12,500 bases of DNA from Chloroflexota bacterium (GTDB taxonomy: Bacteria > Chloroflexota > Dehalococcoidia > SM23-28-2 > RBG-16-64-32): positions 1-12,500 of the forward strand of contig JADFTG010000009.1 in the NCBI GenBank assembly GCA_022560365.1, in the 5' to 3' direction. Of this stretch, positions 6,758 through 11,825 are shown piece by piece. Below the pieces are notes generated by a model. It was not told the origin of the DNA, searched no databases, and saw nothing but the letters and a program-made list of their open reading frames with translations. The position numbers were made by a program, and so were the translations under genes. Each line of letters opens with the position of its first letter. Positions within the stretch are counted from its first letter, which is position 1.

Positions 6758-7645
6758 TTACTCGAAGATCGAAGAGACTACCTCTTCGATGCTCCGCTGG
6801 ACGTCGGCGTCGTCCGTCAGCGCCCACGTCACGGCGACCTGGCAGGCGCGGCGCGCGCTGATGCCTTCGTGGATCAGCTTGCCGGCGTAGATGAGGAGGC
6901 GCGTGCTGACGCCTTCCGCCAGGCCGTGCTCCTTGAGGTGGCGCACCTTCTCGCCAAGCTTCGCCAGCTCGAGCGCGATGGCCTCGGAGACGTTCGATTC
7001 TTTGGCGATGATCTTGGCCTCCAGGTCGCGGGGTGGGTATCCGAACTCGATCGCCATGAAGCGCTGGCGGGTGCTGTGCTTGAGGTCCTTGAGGGCGCTC
7101 TGGTAGCCGGGGTTGTAGGAGATGACGAGGATGAAGCCGTCGCGCGCCTCGACGATCTGGCCGAGCTTCTCGATCGGCAGCAGGCGGCGGTGGTCGGTGA
7201 GGGGGTGGATGAGGACTGTCGTGTCCTTGCGCGCCTCGACGATCTCGTCGAGATAACAGATCGCCCCGACCTTCGCGGCGCGAGTCAGCGGGCCGTCCAT
7301 CCAGCGCGTCGAGTCGCCCTCCAGCAGGTAACGGCCGACGAGGTCGGATGCGGTGAGGTCTTCGTGGCAGGCCACCGTCACGAGCGGCATGCCGGACTCC
7401 TCGCCGTTCTTCGAGCCGTCGGCGGAGTTGCGCGTCACCGTCACCGGGCGGCCGAGCTTGTACGCCATGTACTCCACGAAGCGGGTCTTGCCGCAGCCGG
7501 TCGGGCCCTTGAGGAGTACCGGGATCTTCTGCGCGTAGGCTGCCTCGAAGAGCGCTACCTCGTCGTGTAGCGGCTCGTAGTAGGGCTCCGACGTGACGAG
7601 GTACTCTTCGATGGCGTACTGGCGGTGAGTTGATTCGGTCGTCAT
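6758..7645 (-). CDS. MoxR-family AAA+ ATPase, CbbQ/NorQ type
   Basis: A 295-residue AAA+ ATPase with Walker A GPTGCGKT (47-54), Walker B YLDE (131-134), sensor-1 Asn178 in ISYNPGY, and RQRF at about 193-196 near the arginine-finger position. The stretch [20 protein letters not shown] (91-110) is typical of CbbQ/NorQ. Such ATPases form hexameric rings that, with a CbbO/NorD partner, remodel or activate client enzymes in the cytoplasm; characterised clients are RuBisCO (CbbQO) and nitric oxide reductase (NorQD). Neither client is encoded here. Residues ~72-87 ([16 protein letters not shown]) look like an insertion just before the VACHEDL strand. ATG 7645 is preceded by GAGGGA six bases upstream. 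It is the first gene of the moxR-lipoprotein-VWA operon. Confidence 0.93.
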   Translation of the reverse strand: MTTESTHRQYAIEEYLVTSEPYYEPLHDEVALFEAAYAQKIPVLLKGPTGCGKTRFVEYMAYKLGRPVTVTRNSADGSKNGEESGMPLVTVACHEDLTASDLVGRYLLEGDSTRWMDGPLTRAAKVGAICYLDEIVEARKDTTVLIHPLTDHRRLLPIEKLGQIVEARDGFILVISYNPGYQSALKDLKHSTRQRFMAIEFGYPPRDLEAKIIAKESNVSEAIALELAKLGEKVRHLKEHGLAEGVSTRLLIYAGKLIHEGISARRACQVAVTWALTDDADVQRSIEEVVSSIFE

Positions 7646-7676
7646 TGGTGTTCCCTCAGGCAGTTATTCCTGTTCT

Positions 7677-7682
7677 AGCATA
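7677..7682 (-). promoter_or_regulatory. Possible -10 box of the moxR-VWA operon
   Basis: TATGCT on the minus strand lies 31 bases before ATG 7645, giving a predicted leader of about 25 bases that contains the GAGGGA ribosome site. No recognisable -35 is present; the region where it should be overlaps the GGAACAT repeats at 7698-7711. Confidence 0.4.
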
Positions 7683-7697
7683 CATTAGGAGGGGCGC

Positions 7698-7766
7698 GGA
7701 ACATGGAACATCGGGGGCTGGACGGGAGCCCCATCTATGGTCCTAGTTCCCTGAACCCTGTTCCAG
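7698..7766. repeat. Heptad repeats (GGAACAN type) in opposing orientations
   Basis: On the plus strand GGAACAT occurs twice in tandem from 7698. On the minus strand, reading down from 7764, GGAACAG-GGTTCAG-GGAACTA follows the same seven-base rhythm and forms the last codons of coaE (LEQGSGN and stop). The two sets are inverted relative to each other around a small hairpin (7714-7732). The same heptad family appears at 11741-11803. Confidence 0.5.
7714..7732 (-). terminator. GC-rich hairpin after coaE, possible terminator without U-tract
   Basis: GGGGCT (7714-7719) pairs perfectly with AGCCCC (7727-7732) across a seven-base loop. It lies about ten bases after the coaE stop and before the moxR start. 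No T-run follows on the minus strand, so it is not a classic intrinsic terminator; it could be a processing or pausing structure. Confidence 0.35.
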
Positions 7767-8360
7767 CTTCGCCGTGAGCTTCGCCCAGGCGTCCAGAGCC
7801 TGCTGTCTCGTGCCGTCGAGATCGCAGTCTGTATCGATGACGACGTGGGCGTTTCGTGTGCGGTCCTCGTTCGACATCTGGCTCTTGATGCGCTCCAGCA
7901 CCTGATCCTCGGGTAGGCCGCTGCGCTCTGACGTGCGCCTGGCAGCGATTTCGGGCGCTAGCGCGGTCACCCAGACCTCGTCCGCCAGGTCGTCCCACTT
8001 TGCCTCGAAGAGCAGCGCCGCCTCCAGCACGGCGATCTCGACGCCCTCTCGCGCCAGGGCCGCGAGGCGTTCCCGCATCATGCCCTTCATGCGCGGGTGC
8101 GTGATCGAGTTCAGCGCCGCCAGGTGCTTCGGATCCGAGAAGACGATGGTGCCCAGCTTCTTGCGGTCGATCGTGCCGTCGTCCGCCACGACTTCGCGCC
8201 CGAACTCGTTGACGATCTCCTGCCAGGCGGGACGACCGGGGCTGTAGACTTCGTGGCCGATGATGTCCGCGCTGAGGACCGTGGCGCCCTGTCCCTCGAG
8301 TACTTTAGCGACGGTGGACTTACCGCTGCCGATGCCTCCTGTGAGACCGATGATATACAT
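7743..8360 (-). CDS. coaE: Dephospho-CoA kinase
   Basis: A 205-residue CoaE, the normal length, catalysing the last step of CoA synthesis: ATP-dependent phosphorylation of the 3' hydroxyl of dephospho-CoA ribose, in the cytoplasm. Seen in the sequence: P-loop GGIGSGKS at 8-15, catalytic Asp32 (SADIIGHEVY), HPRM, a LLFE motif (family form PLLFE, here ALLFE), and the lid and adenine-side region RIKSQMSNEDRTRNAH with VVIDTDCD in place of the usual 'vI.N.g'. The start is ATG 8360, with AAAGG eight bases upstream; a reading extended to 8414 would add an unlikely Arg-rich tail and begin at about the predicted transcription start. The last seven residues (LEQGSGN) fall inside a GGGAACA-type heptad repeat. 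It has its own promoter at 8419-8448. Confidence 0.96.
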   Translation of the reverse strand: MYIIGLTGGIGSGKSTVAKVLEGQGATVLSADIIGHEVYSPGRPAWQEIVNEFGREVVADDGTIDRKKLGTIVFSDPKHLAALNSITHPRMKGMMRERLAALAREGVEIAVLEAALLFEAKWDDLADEVWVTALAPEIAARRTSERSGLPEDQVLERIKSQMSNEDRTRNAHVVIDTDCDLDGTRQQALDAWAKLTAKLEQGSGN

Positions 8361-8409
8361 AGCGTCCGCCTTTACGTAACGGAGACGAAAGAGCGCGCCC
8401 CCACGTGCG

Positions 8410-8442
8410 CGCACCCCAATTCTAGGTAGCGTGCGGGGTGCG
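8410..8442. promoter_or_regulatory. Perfect inverted repeat bracketing the coaE -10 (possible operator)
   Basis: CGCACCCC (8410-8417) and GGGGTGCG (8435-8442) are perfect complements, 8 bp per arm with 17 bases between. One arm lies in the promoter spacer next to the -35, the other over the predicted transcription start, so a dimeric regulator bound here would block RNA polymerase. Only part of the repeat would be transcribed, which argues against an RNA hairpin. Confidence 0.5.
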
Positions 8443-8448
8443 GGTCAA
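8419..8448 (-). promoter_or_regulatory. Sigma-70-type promoter of coaE
   Basis: On the minus strand TTGACC (8448-8443) and TAGAAT (8424-8419) are separated by 18 bases, each matching the consensus hexamer at five or nearly five positions. Transcription should start near 8412, giving a leader of about 50 bases ending with the AAAGG ribosome site. Confidence 0.65.
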
Positions 8449-8471
8449 GGGTGATGTCGGCGAGGCGTGCG

Positions 8472-8924
8472 CTACTCACCGAGCCAGAGTTCGTAGTTCA
8501 TTTGCGCCGCCATGCCTTCGCGCTCGTAGAAACGGTGTGCGTCCTTTCGTCCGAGACCCGAACTGAGCACGAGGTGCGTGCAGCCGCGCTCGCGCGCCCA
8601 ATCGGCGGCGGCCGCGAGGAGCGCCTTGCCCACGCCGCCGCCCCGCGCCGCCCGGTCGACGACGAGGTCCTGCAGCCACGTCCGCCGCCCGTAGCGGATC
8701 GATTCGATGTCGCGATATACGGACGCCAGCCCGACGAGGGAGCGGCCGTTGAGCGCGAGGAGGACGTCTGAATGCTCACCCTCGATCGCCCAGCGGAAGC
8801 CGTGGCTGCCCCGCTCCCGTGTGTAGCCTGGCGCCGGTGCGCCCGGGGCGTCGAAGAGCTGCTCCAGGAGATCGAGGAACGCCGTCTCGTCCGTGAGCGT
8901 GGCGGGCCGGATGTCGATGCTCAT
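8472..8924 (-). CDS. GNAT-family N-acetyltransferase
   Basis: A 150-residue single-domain GNAT protein, of normal length, that should transfer an acetyl group from acetyl-CoA to an amine of unknown substrate. The start MSIDIRPATLTDETAFLDLL is the usual beta1-alpha1 opening. Motif A is WLQDLVVDRAARGGGVGKAL, in which R94-G95-G96-G97-V98-G99 fits the acetyl-CoA pyrophosphate-binding R/Q-x-x-G-x-G pattern. Motif B follows as DAHRFYEREGM at 128-138. ATG 8924 has no Shine-Dalgarno, but an extended -10 ends six bases before it, so it is probably translated leaderless. It is followed by coaE 111 bases downstream on the same strand, which has its own promoter, so it may be a single-gene unit. Substrate cannot be told from sequence. 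Confidence 0.9.
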   Translation of the reverse strand: MSIDIRPATLTDETAFLDLLEQLFDAPGAPAPGYTRERGSHGFRWAIEGEHSDVLLALNGRSLVGLASVYRDIESIRYGRRTWLQDLVVDRAARGGGVGKALLAAAADWARERGCTHLVLSSGLGRKDAHRFYEREGMAAQMNYELWLGE

Positions 8925-8930
8925 TCCCGG

Positions 8931-8939
8931 ATGCTATCA
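8931..8939 (-). promoter_or_regulatory. Extended -10 of the GNAT gene, likely leaderless transcript
   Basis: TGA-TAGCAT on the minus strand is an extended -10 (TGN-TANNNT) and ends exactly six bases before ATG 8924, placing the transcription start on or next to the A of ATG. There is no room for a Shine-Dalgarno, and the expected -35 position is a run of G/C without similarity to TTGACA. Confidence 0.5.
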
Positions 8940-8954
8940 CCGAGAAGCCGGGCG

Positions 8955-8979
8955 GGGGCGTGGGGTCAGGCTCCGCCCC
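8955..8979 (-). terminator. GC-rich hairpin after the acyl-CoA dehydrogenase gene
   Basis: GGGGCG (8955-8960) pairs with CGCCCC (8974-8979) over a 13-base loop, starting about six bases after the acyl-CoA dehydrogenase stop. It lacks a T-run on the minus strand, so termination is only a possibility. Confidence 0.28.
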
Positions 8980-8984
8980 GTGTG

Positions 8985-10742
8985 CTACACTGCCGCGGGT
9001 AGCTTCTCGGGTTCCAGCGGCTGGTAGCGGGTGACCGCGTCGAAGAGGTCGAGGACGGAGCGGTCGTCGCTGATGCCGCGCAGGGCGCCGGTGCCGCCGA
9101 GGTGTTCCCGGATGAAGAAACGGGCGACGGCCGCCTTGCGCGCGTCGCCGCTGGCGTCGAGTTCGCCCTGGGCCGCCTCCAGCAGGAGGGCCGCCTGCGC
9201 CAGGTCCGAAAGCGCAGCCGTCACACGGCGGGCGTTGAGCTGGCGGACGTCGTTGTCGGCGCGCGCGGTGAAGGCGATGATCTCCTGGGCCTCGCGGCGT
9301 GCCTGCGCCACGGCGTCCTTCATCGCCGACAGAGATGTGTGCGAGACCGCGGACAGGGCGGCGTCCACGCGGTTGAGGAGCGCGTCGTGGGCGCTCTCCT
9401 TGCCCATGGCGCGCAGGACGTCCAGACAGATGATGTTCTCGGTGCCCTCCCAGATCGTGTGGCACTGCGCGTCCCGCAGCTGGCGCGCGGTCGGGAACGT
9501 TTCGATGTAGCCGTTGCCGCCGTACATTTCGACGGCCTGGCTGGCCAGTTCGAGGCCGCCGCGAGCGCCCTTGAACTTGGTCAGCGGCACGAGGATGCGG
9601 TACAGGCGCCGGCCCTCTTCGTCGCCCTTGCTGGAGGCCAGCGACGCCGCCTCGAAGACGATCGCCGAAACGGCTTCGACGGCGACGACCATGTTCACGA
9701 GCGTCTCGCGCACCATCGGTAGTTCGTCCAGCCGTTTGCCGAAGGCGGTGCGGTGCGCGGCGTAGATCGCTGACTCGAGGAACGAGCGGCGCATGATGCC
9801 GAGGCCCATCGTGGCCACGCCCATGCGCGAGCCGTTGACCATGCCCATCATGCGGTTCAGGCCACGCGTTTCGGACCCGGCGGCCGTGGGGTTGCTCATG
9901 ATGTACGCTTCGGCGTCGACGAGTTCGATCTCCGCCGTGGGCACAGATCGTGTGCCGAGCTTGTCCTTGAGGCGCTTGATGTGGATGCCGTTGCGGGTGC
10001 CGTCCGAGCGCTCGCCCAGGACGAGGAACAGCGCCAGGCCGCGCAGGCCTTCTGCGGCGCCTTCCGGCCGGGCCAGTGTGGCGATCGCGCTGGCGTCGAC
10101 GTTGGAGCAGAACCACTTGGCGCCGTTCAGCACCCACTTGCCGTTCACTTGCTTCGCCGTCGTCTCGCTGGCCGCCAGGTCGGAGCCGCCGCGGATCTCC
10201 GTCATGAACATTGCGCCGTCCCACGATCCGTCGTAGGTCGGCGACTGCAGCCGGGGCAGGATCTTCTCGCGGACGTCGGGCGGGGCGTAGCGGTCGACCA
10301 GCGCCTCGACGCCGCCGGTCATGCCGGTACTGCAGACCATGCCTGTGTCGGACTGGCTGAGGAGGTAGGTGAACGCCGAGCCGAGCACCGTCGGGATCTC
10401 GCGGCCGTCGCGTGCGGCGACGCCGGTGGGACCTTCGTTCCAGATGTCGCGCTTCTGGTCGATCGCCGACGGGTGGTGGACGATGCTGGCGATCTCTTCG
10501 CCCCAGCGGTCGTAGCGCTCGAGGCGCGGCGGGTTCTTGTCGATGATCTCTGCGCGCCCGGCGATCGGCCCGCCGCAGAGTTTGCCCCAGCGCCGCAGGA
10601 CACCCTCGGCCCAGTCGCGATCGGCGGGTGCGACGTAGCGGTCCATCAGCTTGCTCAGGTTGGGGTCGATCTCGTACCAGTTGAGGCCGATTGCGGATTC
10701 GGTCTGTGCGTAGTCGATGGATCCGTGCGCCTTTGTTGTCAT
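8985..10742 (-). CDS. AidB-like acyl-CoA dehydrogenase
   Basis: A 585-residue flavoprotein of the acyl-CoA dehydrogenase superfamily, AidB-like branch, which is longer than the ~380 residues of short-chain enzymes. It should oxidise an acyl-CoA at alpha-beta using FAD and pass electrons to an electron-transfer flavoprotein. Visible: MTEIRGGSDLA (180-190) with GAKWFCSNVDAS (207-218), the FAD/substrate region; IKRLKDKLGTRSVPTAEIEL (255-274); and the C-terminal FAD-binding segment EMYGGNGYIETFPTARQLRD (405-424) followed by HTIWEGTENI, with E432 at the position of the base of MCAD-type enzymes. The last ~130 residues form an extra helical region as in AidB. ATG 10742 is preceded by GGAGGG six bases upstream. 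Substrate is unknown; the AidB DNA-repair role of E. coli should not be assumed. A palindrome lies between its -10 and ribosome site. Confidence 0.93.
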   Translation of the reverse strand: MTTKAHGSIDYAQTESAIGLNWYEIDPNLSKLMDRYVAPADRDWAEGVLRRWGKLCGGPIAGRAEIIDKNPPRLERYDRWGEEIASIVHHPSAIDQKRDIWNEGPTGVAARDGREIPTVLGSAFTYLLSQSDTGMVCSTGMTGGVEALVDRYAPPDVREKILPRLQSPTYDGSWDGAMFMTEIRGGSDLAASETTAKQVNGKWVLNGAKWFCSNVDASAIATLARPEGAAEGLRGLALFLVLGERSDGTRNGIHIKRLKDKLGTRSVPTAEIELVDAEAYIMSNPTAAGSETRGLNRMMGMVNGSRMGVATMGLGIMRRSFLESAIYAAHRTAFGKRLDELPMVRETLVNMVVAVEAVSAIVFEAASLASSKGDEEGRRLYRILVPLTKFKGARGGLELASQAVEMYGGNGYIETFPTARQLRDAQCHTIWEGTENIICLDVLRAMGKESAHDALLNRVDAALSAVSHTSLSAMKDAVAQARREAQEIIAFTARADNDVRQLNARRVTAALSDLAQAALLLEAAQGELDASGDARKAAVARFFIREHLGGTGALRGISDDRSVLDLFDAVTRYQPLEPEKLPAAV

Positions 10743-10753
10743 AACGTGCCCTC

Positions 10754-10779
10754 CGGGTCAGTGTTTCGACCCGATTGTA
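10754..10779 (-). promoter_or_regulatory. -10 box and adjacent palindrome of the acyl-CoA dehydrogenase gene
   Basis: On the minus strand TACAAT (10779-10774), a near-consensus -10 just after the stop of the J-like/FKBP gene, is followed at once by CGGGTC-N8-GACCCG (10773-10754), a perfect six-base inverted repeat whose last arm touches the GGAGGG ribosome site (10754-10749). It could be an operator over the transcription start or an mRNA hairpin that hides the ribosome site. No -35 is recognised. Confidence 0.45.
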
Positions 10780-10782
10780 CTC

Positions 10783-11646
10783 TTATGGCGAAGCCTCTGC
10801 GGTGGGTGTCGGAGCTTCCGTTGCCGCTGGCGCTTTCGTCAGTATGTCGACGAGTATGATGTCGAAGATCAGCGTTGCGTTCGAGGGAATACTCACCGAG
10901 CCTGCTTCGCCATAGGCGAGCTCTGGCGGGATGATGAGGCGACGCGTGCCGCCCTCGGCCAGGCCGGGCAGGCCTTCGTCCCAGCCCTGGATCACGCCGC
11001 CGGCGCCGATGATGACCTGGTACGTGGAGGTTCGGTCGATCGAGCTGTCGAACCTTTTGCCGGTGTCCTGGAGCCAACCTGTGTAGTTGACCGCCACGGT
11101 GTCGCCGGTCTGGGCGACTTCGCCGGCGCCCGGGACGAAGTCGATGTAGACGAGGCCGGATTCGAGCGTCACCTCTTCGCCGGTAACGTCGGGCGGGTTG
11201 TCGTCCGGCACGCCGGGGGTCTGGGCGGGCACGGTTGGCGCGGGAGTGGGCGTGACCGCAGGCGTCGTCGGATTCGCGACTAGCTCGTCGCCGCCGTCGC
11301 CGCCGGCAAACACGATGATGATTATGAGGATACCGACGACGCTGGCGATCAGCGTCCCGGCTGCGGCGATGACGAAGCGGTTCGATAGGACATCGCTGGG
11401 CAGGACGGCGCCCGCGACCTCGCGCTCGCCGCTCCGCAGGTCGCGGTCGTACTCGCGCTGCTTCTCGCGGTCGCTGAGTACTTCGAACGCCTCTTTGACC
11501 TCGGCATGGCGTTGCGCCGCGCGCGGCTTACGGCTCGTCTCCGGGTCGTATGTGCGTGAGAGCCGCTCGTAGGCGCGCTCGATCTCGTCCAGGGTAGCGT
11601 TGCGGTTTACCTGGAGTATCGCGTAGTAGTCTAGGTTATCTGCCAC
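10783..11646 (-). CDS. J-like domain / TM / FKBP peptidyl-prolyl isomerase fusion
   Basis: A 287-residue membrane protein. Residues ~6-70 align with a J domain (DYYAILQVNRNATLDEIERA, then AYERLSRTYDPE and AFEVLSDREKQREYD), but the HPD tripeptide that activates DnaK is DPE at 34-36. A transmembrane helix follows at ~91-114, then a Thr/Pro linker (~117-158), an FKBP domain (~159-269), and a short Pro/Thr tail. FKBP active-site residues are intact: Y188, F199-D200, V218-I219, W222, Y245 and F261, so prolyl isomerase activity is likely. The topology should put the J-like domain in the cytoplasm and FKBP outside. GTG 11646 is chosen because AGGAGG lies ten bases upstream; ATG 11682 lacks a ribosome site. 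It probably assists folding at the envelope; whether the J-like part still binds a chaperone is doubtful. Confidence 0.92.
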   Translation of the reverse strand: MADNLDYYAILQVNRNATLDEIERAYERLSRTYDPETSRKPRAAQRHAEVKEAFEVLSDREKQREYDRDLRSGEREVAGAVLPSDVLSNRFVIAAAGTLIASVVGILIIIIVFAGGDGGDELVANPTTPAVTPTPAPTVPAQTPGVPDDNPPDVTGEEVTLESGLVYIDFVPGAGEVAQTGDTVAVNYTGWLQDTGKRFDSSIDRTSTYQVIIGAGGVIQGWDEGLPGLAEGGTRRLIIPPELAYGEAGSVSIPSNATLIFDIILVDILTKAPAATEAPTPTAEASP

Positions 11647-11664
11647 GGGCCACTGGCCTCCTGT
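11641..11664 (-). promoter_or_regulatory. Ribosome site deciding the GTG start of the J-like/FKBP gene
   Basis: On the minus strand AGGAGG lies ten bases before GTG 11646. The ATG 36 bases further upstream (11682) and the earlier starts have no such site, so GTG 11646 is the favoured start, which also places the protein start just ahead of the DYYAIL J-like motif. Confidence 0.6.
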
Positions 11665-11702
11665 CTGGAAGGCGCCCGCCATGGGGCAGGCGCGTGAAAC
11701 CA

Positions 11703-11732
11703 ATTGTAGGCAAACCGGCAGGGGCGGGACAA
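11703..11732 (-). promoter_or_regulatory. Promoter of the J-like/FKBP gene
   Basis: On the minus strand TTGTCC (11732-11727) and TACAAT (11708-11703) lie 18 bases apart. TACAAT matches TATAAT at five of six positions and TTGTCC matches TTGACA at four. Predicted transcription start is near 11696, about 50 bases before GTG 11646. Confidence 0.6.
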
Positions 11733-11740
11733 GGACGGAG

Positions 11741-11803
11741 ACAGGGAACATGGGACAGCGAACATGGGACACGGAATATGGGGCCGCCTTGTTCCTCTGT
11801 TCC
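11741..11803. repeat. Heptad/14-base tandem repeats of GGGAACA type
   Basis: Three imperfect 14-base units lie head to tail: 11741-11754, 11755-11768 and 11769-11782, each reading ACA-NNGAA(C/T)ATGGG, which is two seven-base steps. On the other strand two GGAACA(G/A) heptads follow at 11789-11803. They fill much of the 179-base gap 11647-11825 between the eIF-2B-like and J-like/FKBP genes, the longest gap in the window; the promoter at 11703-11732 is the only other feature seen there. Confidence 0.6.
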
Positions 11804-11825
11804 TGGTGGGGGCGAGGGGCGGGGC

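Noticed and set aside
6747..6827. Longer start of the small lipoprotein inside the MoxR gene
   Set aside because: The extra residues are Arg-rich and would place a long charged segment before the signal peptide; TTG 6746 has GGGAG six bases upstream.
7698..7766. CRISPR array
   Set aside because: The repeats are seven bases long, imperfect and without spacers of regular length, and no cas gene is present.
8361..8414. N-terminal extension of CoaE starting at 8414
   Set aside because: It adds an Arg-rich tail absent from the family and begins at about the predicted transcription start; ATG 8360 has a ribosome site.
8776..10224. 482-residue minus-strand frame across the acyl-CoA dehydrogenase and GNAT genes
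   Set aside because: Out-of-frame Arg/Gly/Pro-rich reading that overlaps two clear genes on the same strand.
11647..11772. 42-residue N-terminal extension of the J-like/FKBP protein
   Set aside because: It would be encoded by the heptad repeat and the promoter, and it lacks a ribosome site; GTG 11646 follows AGGAGG.
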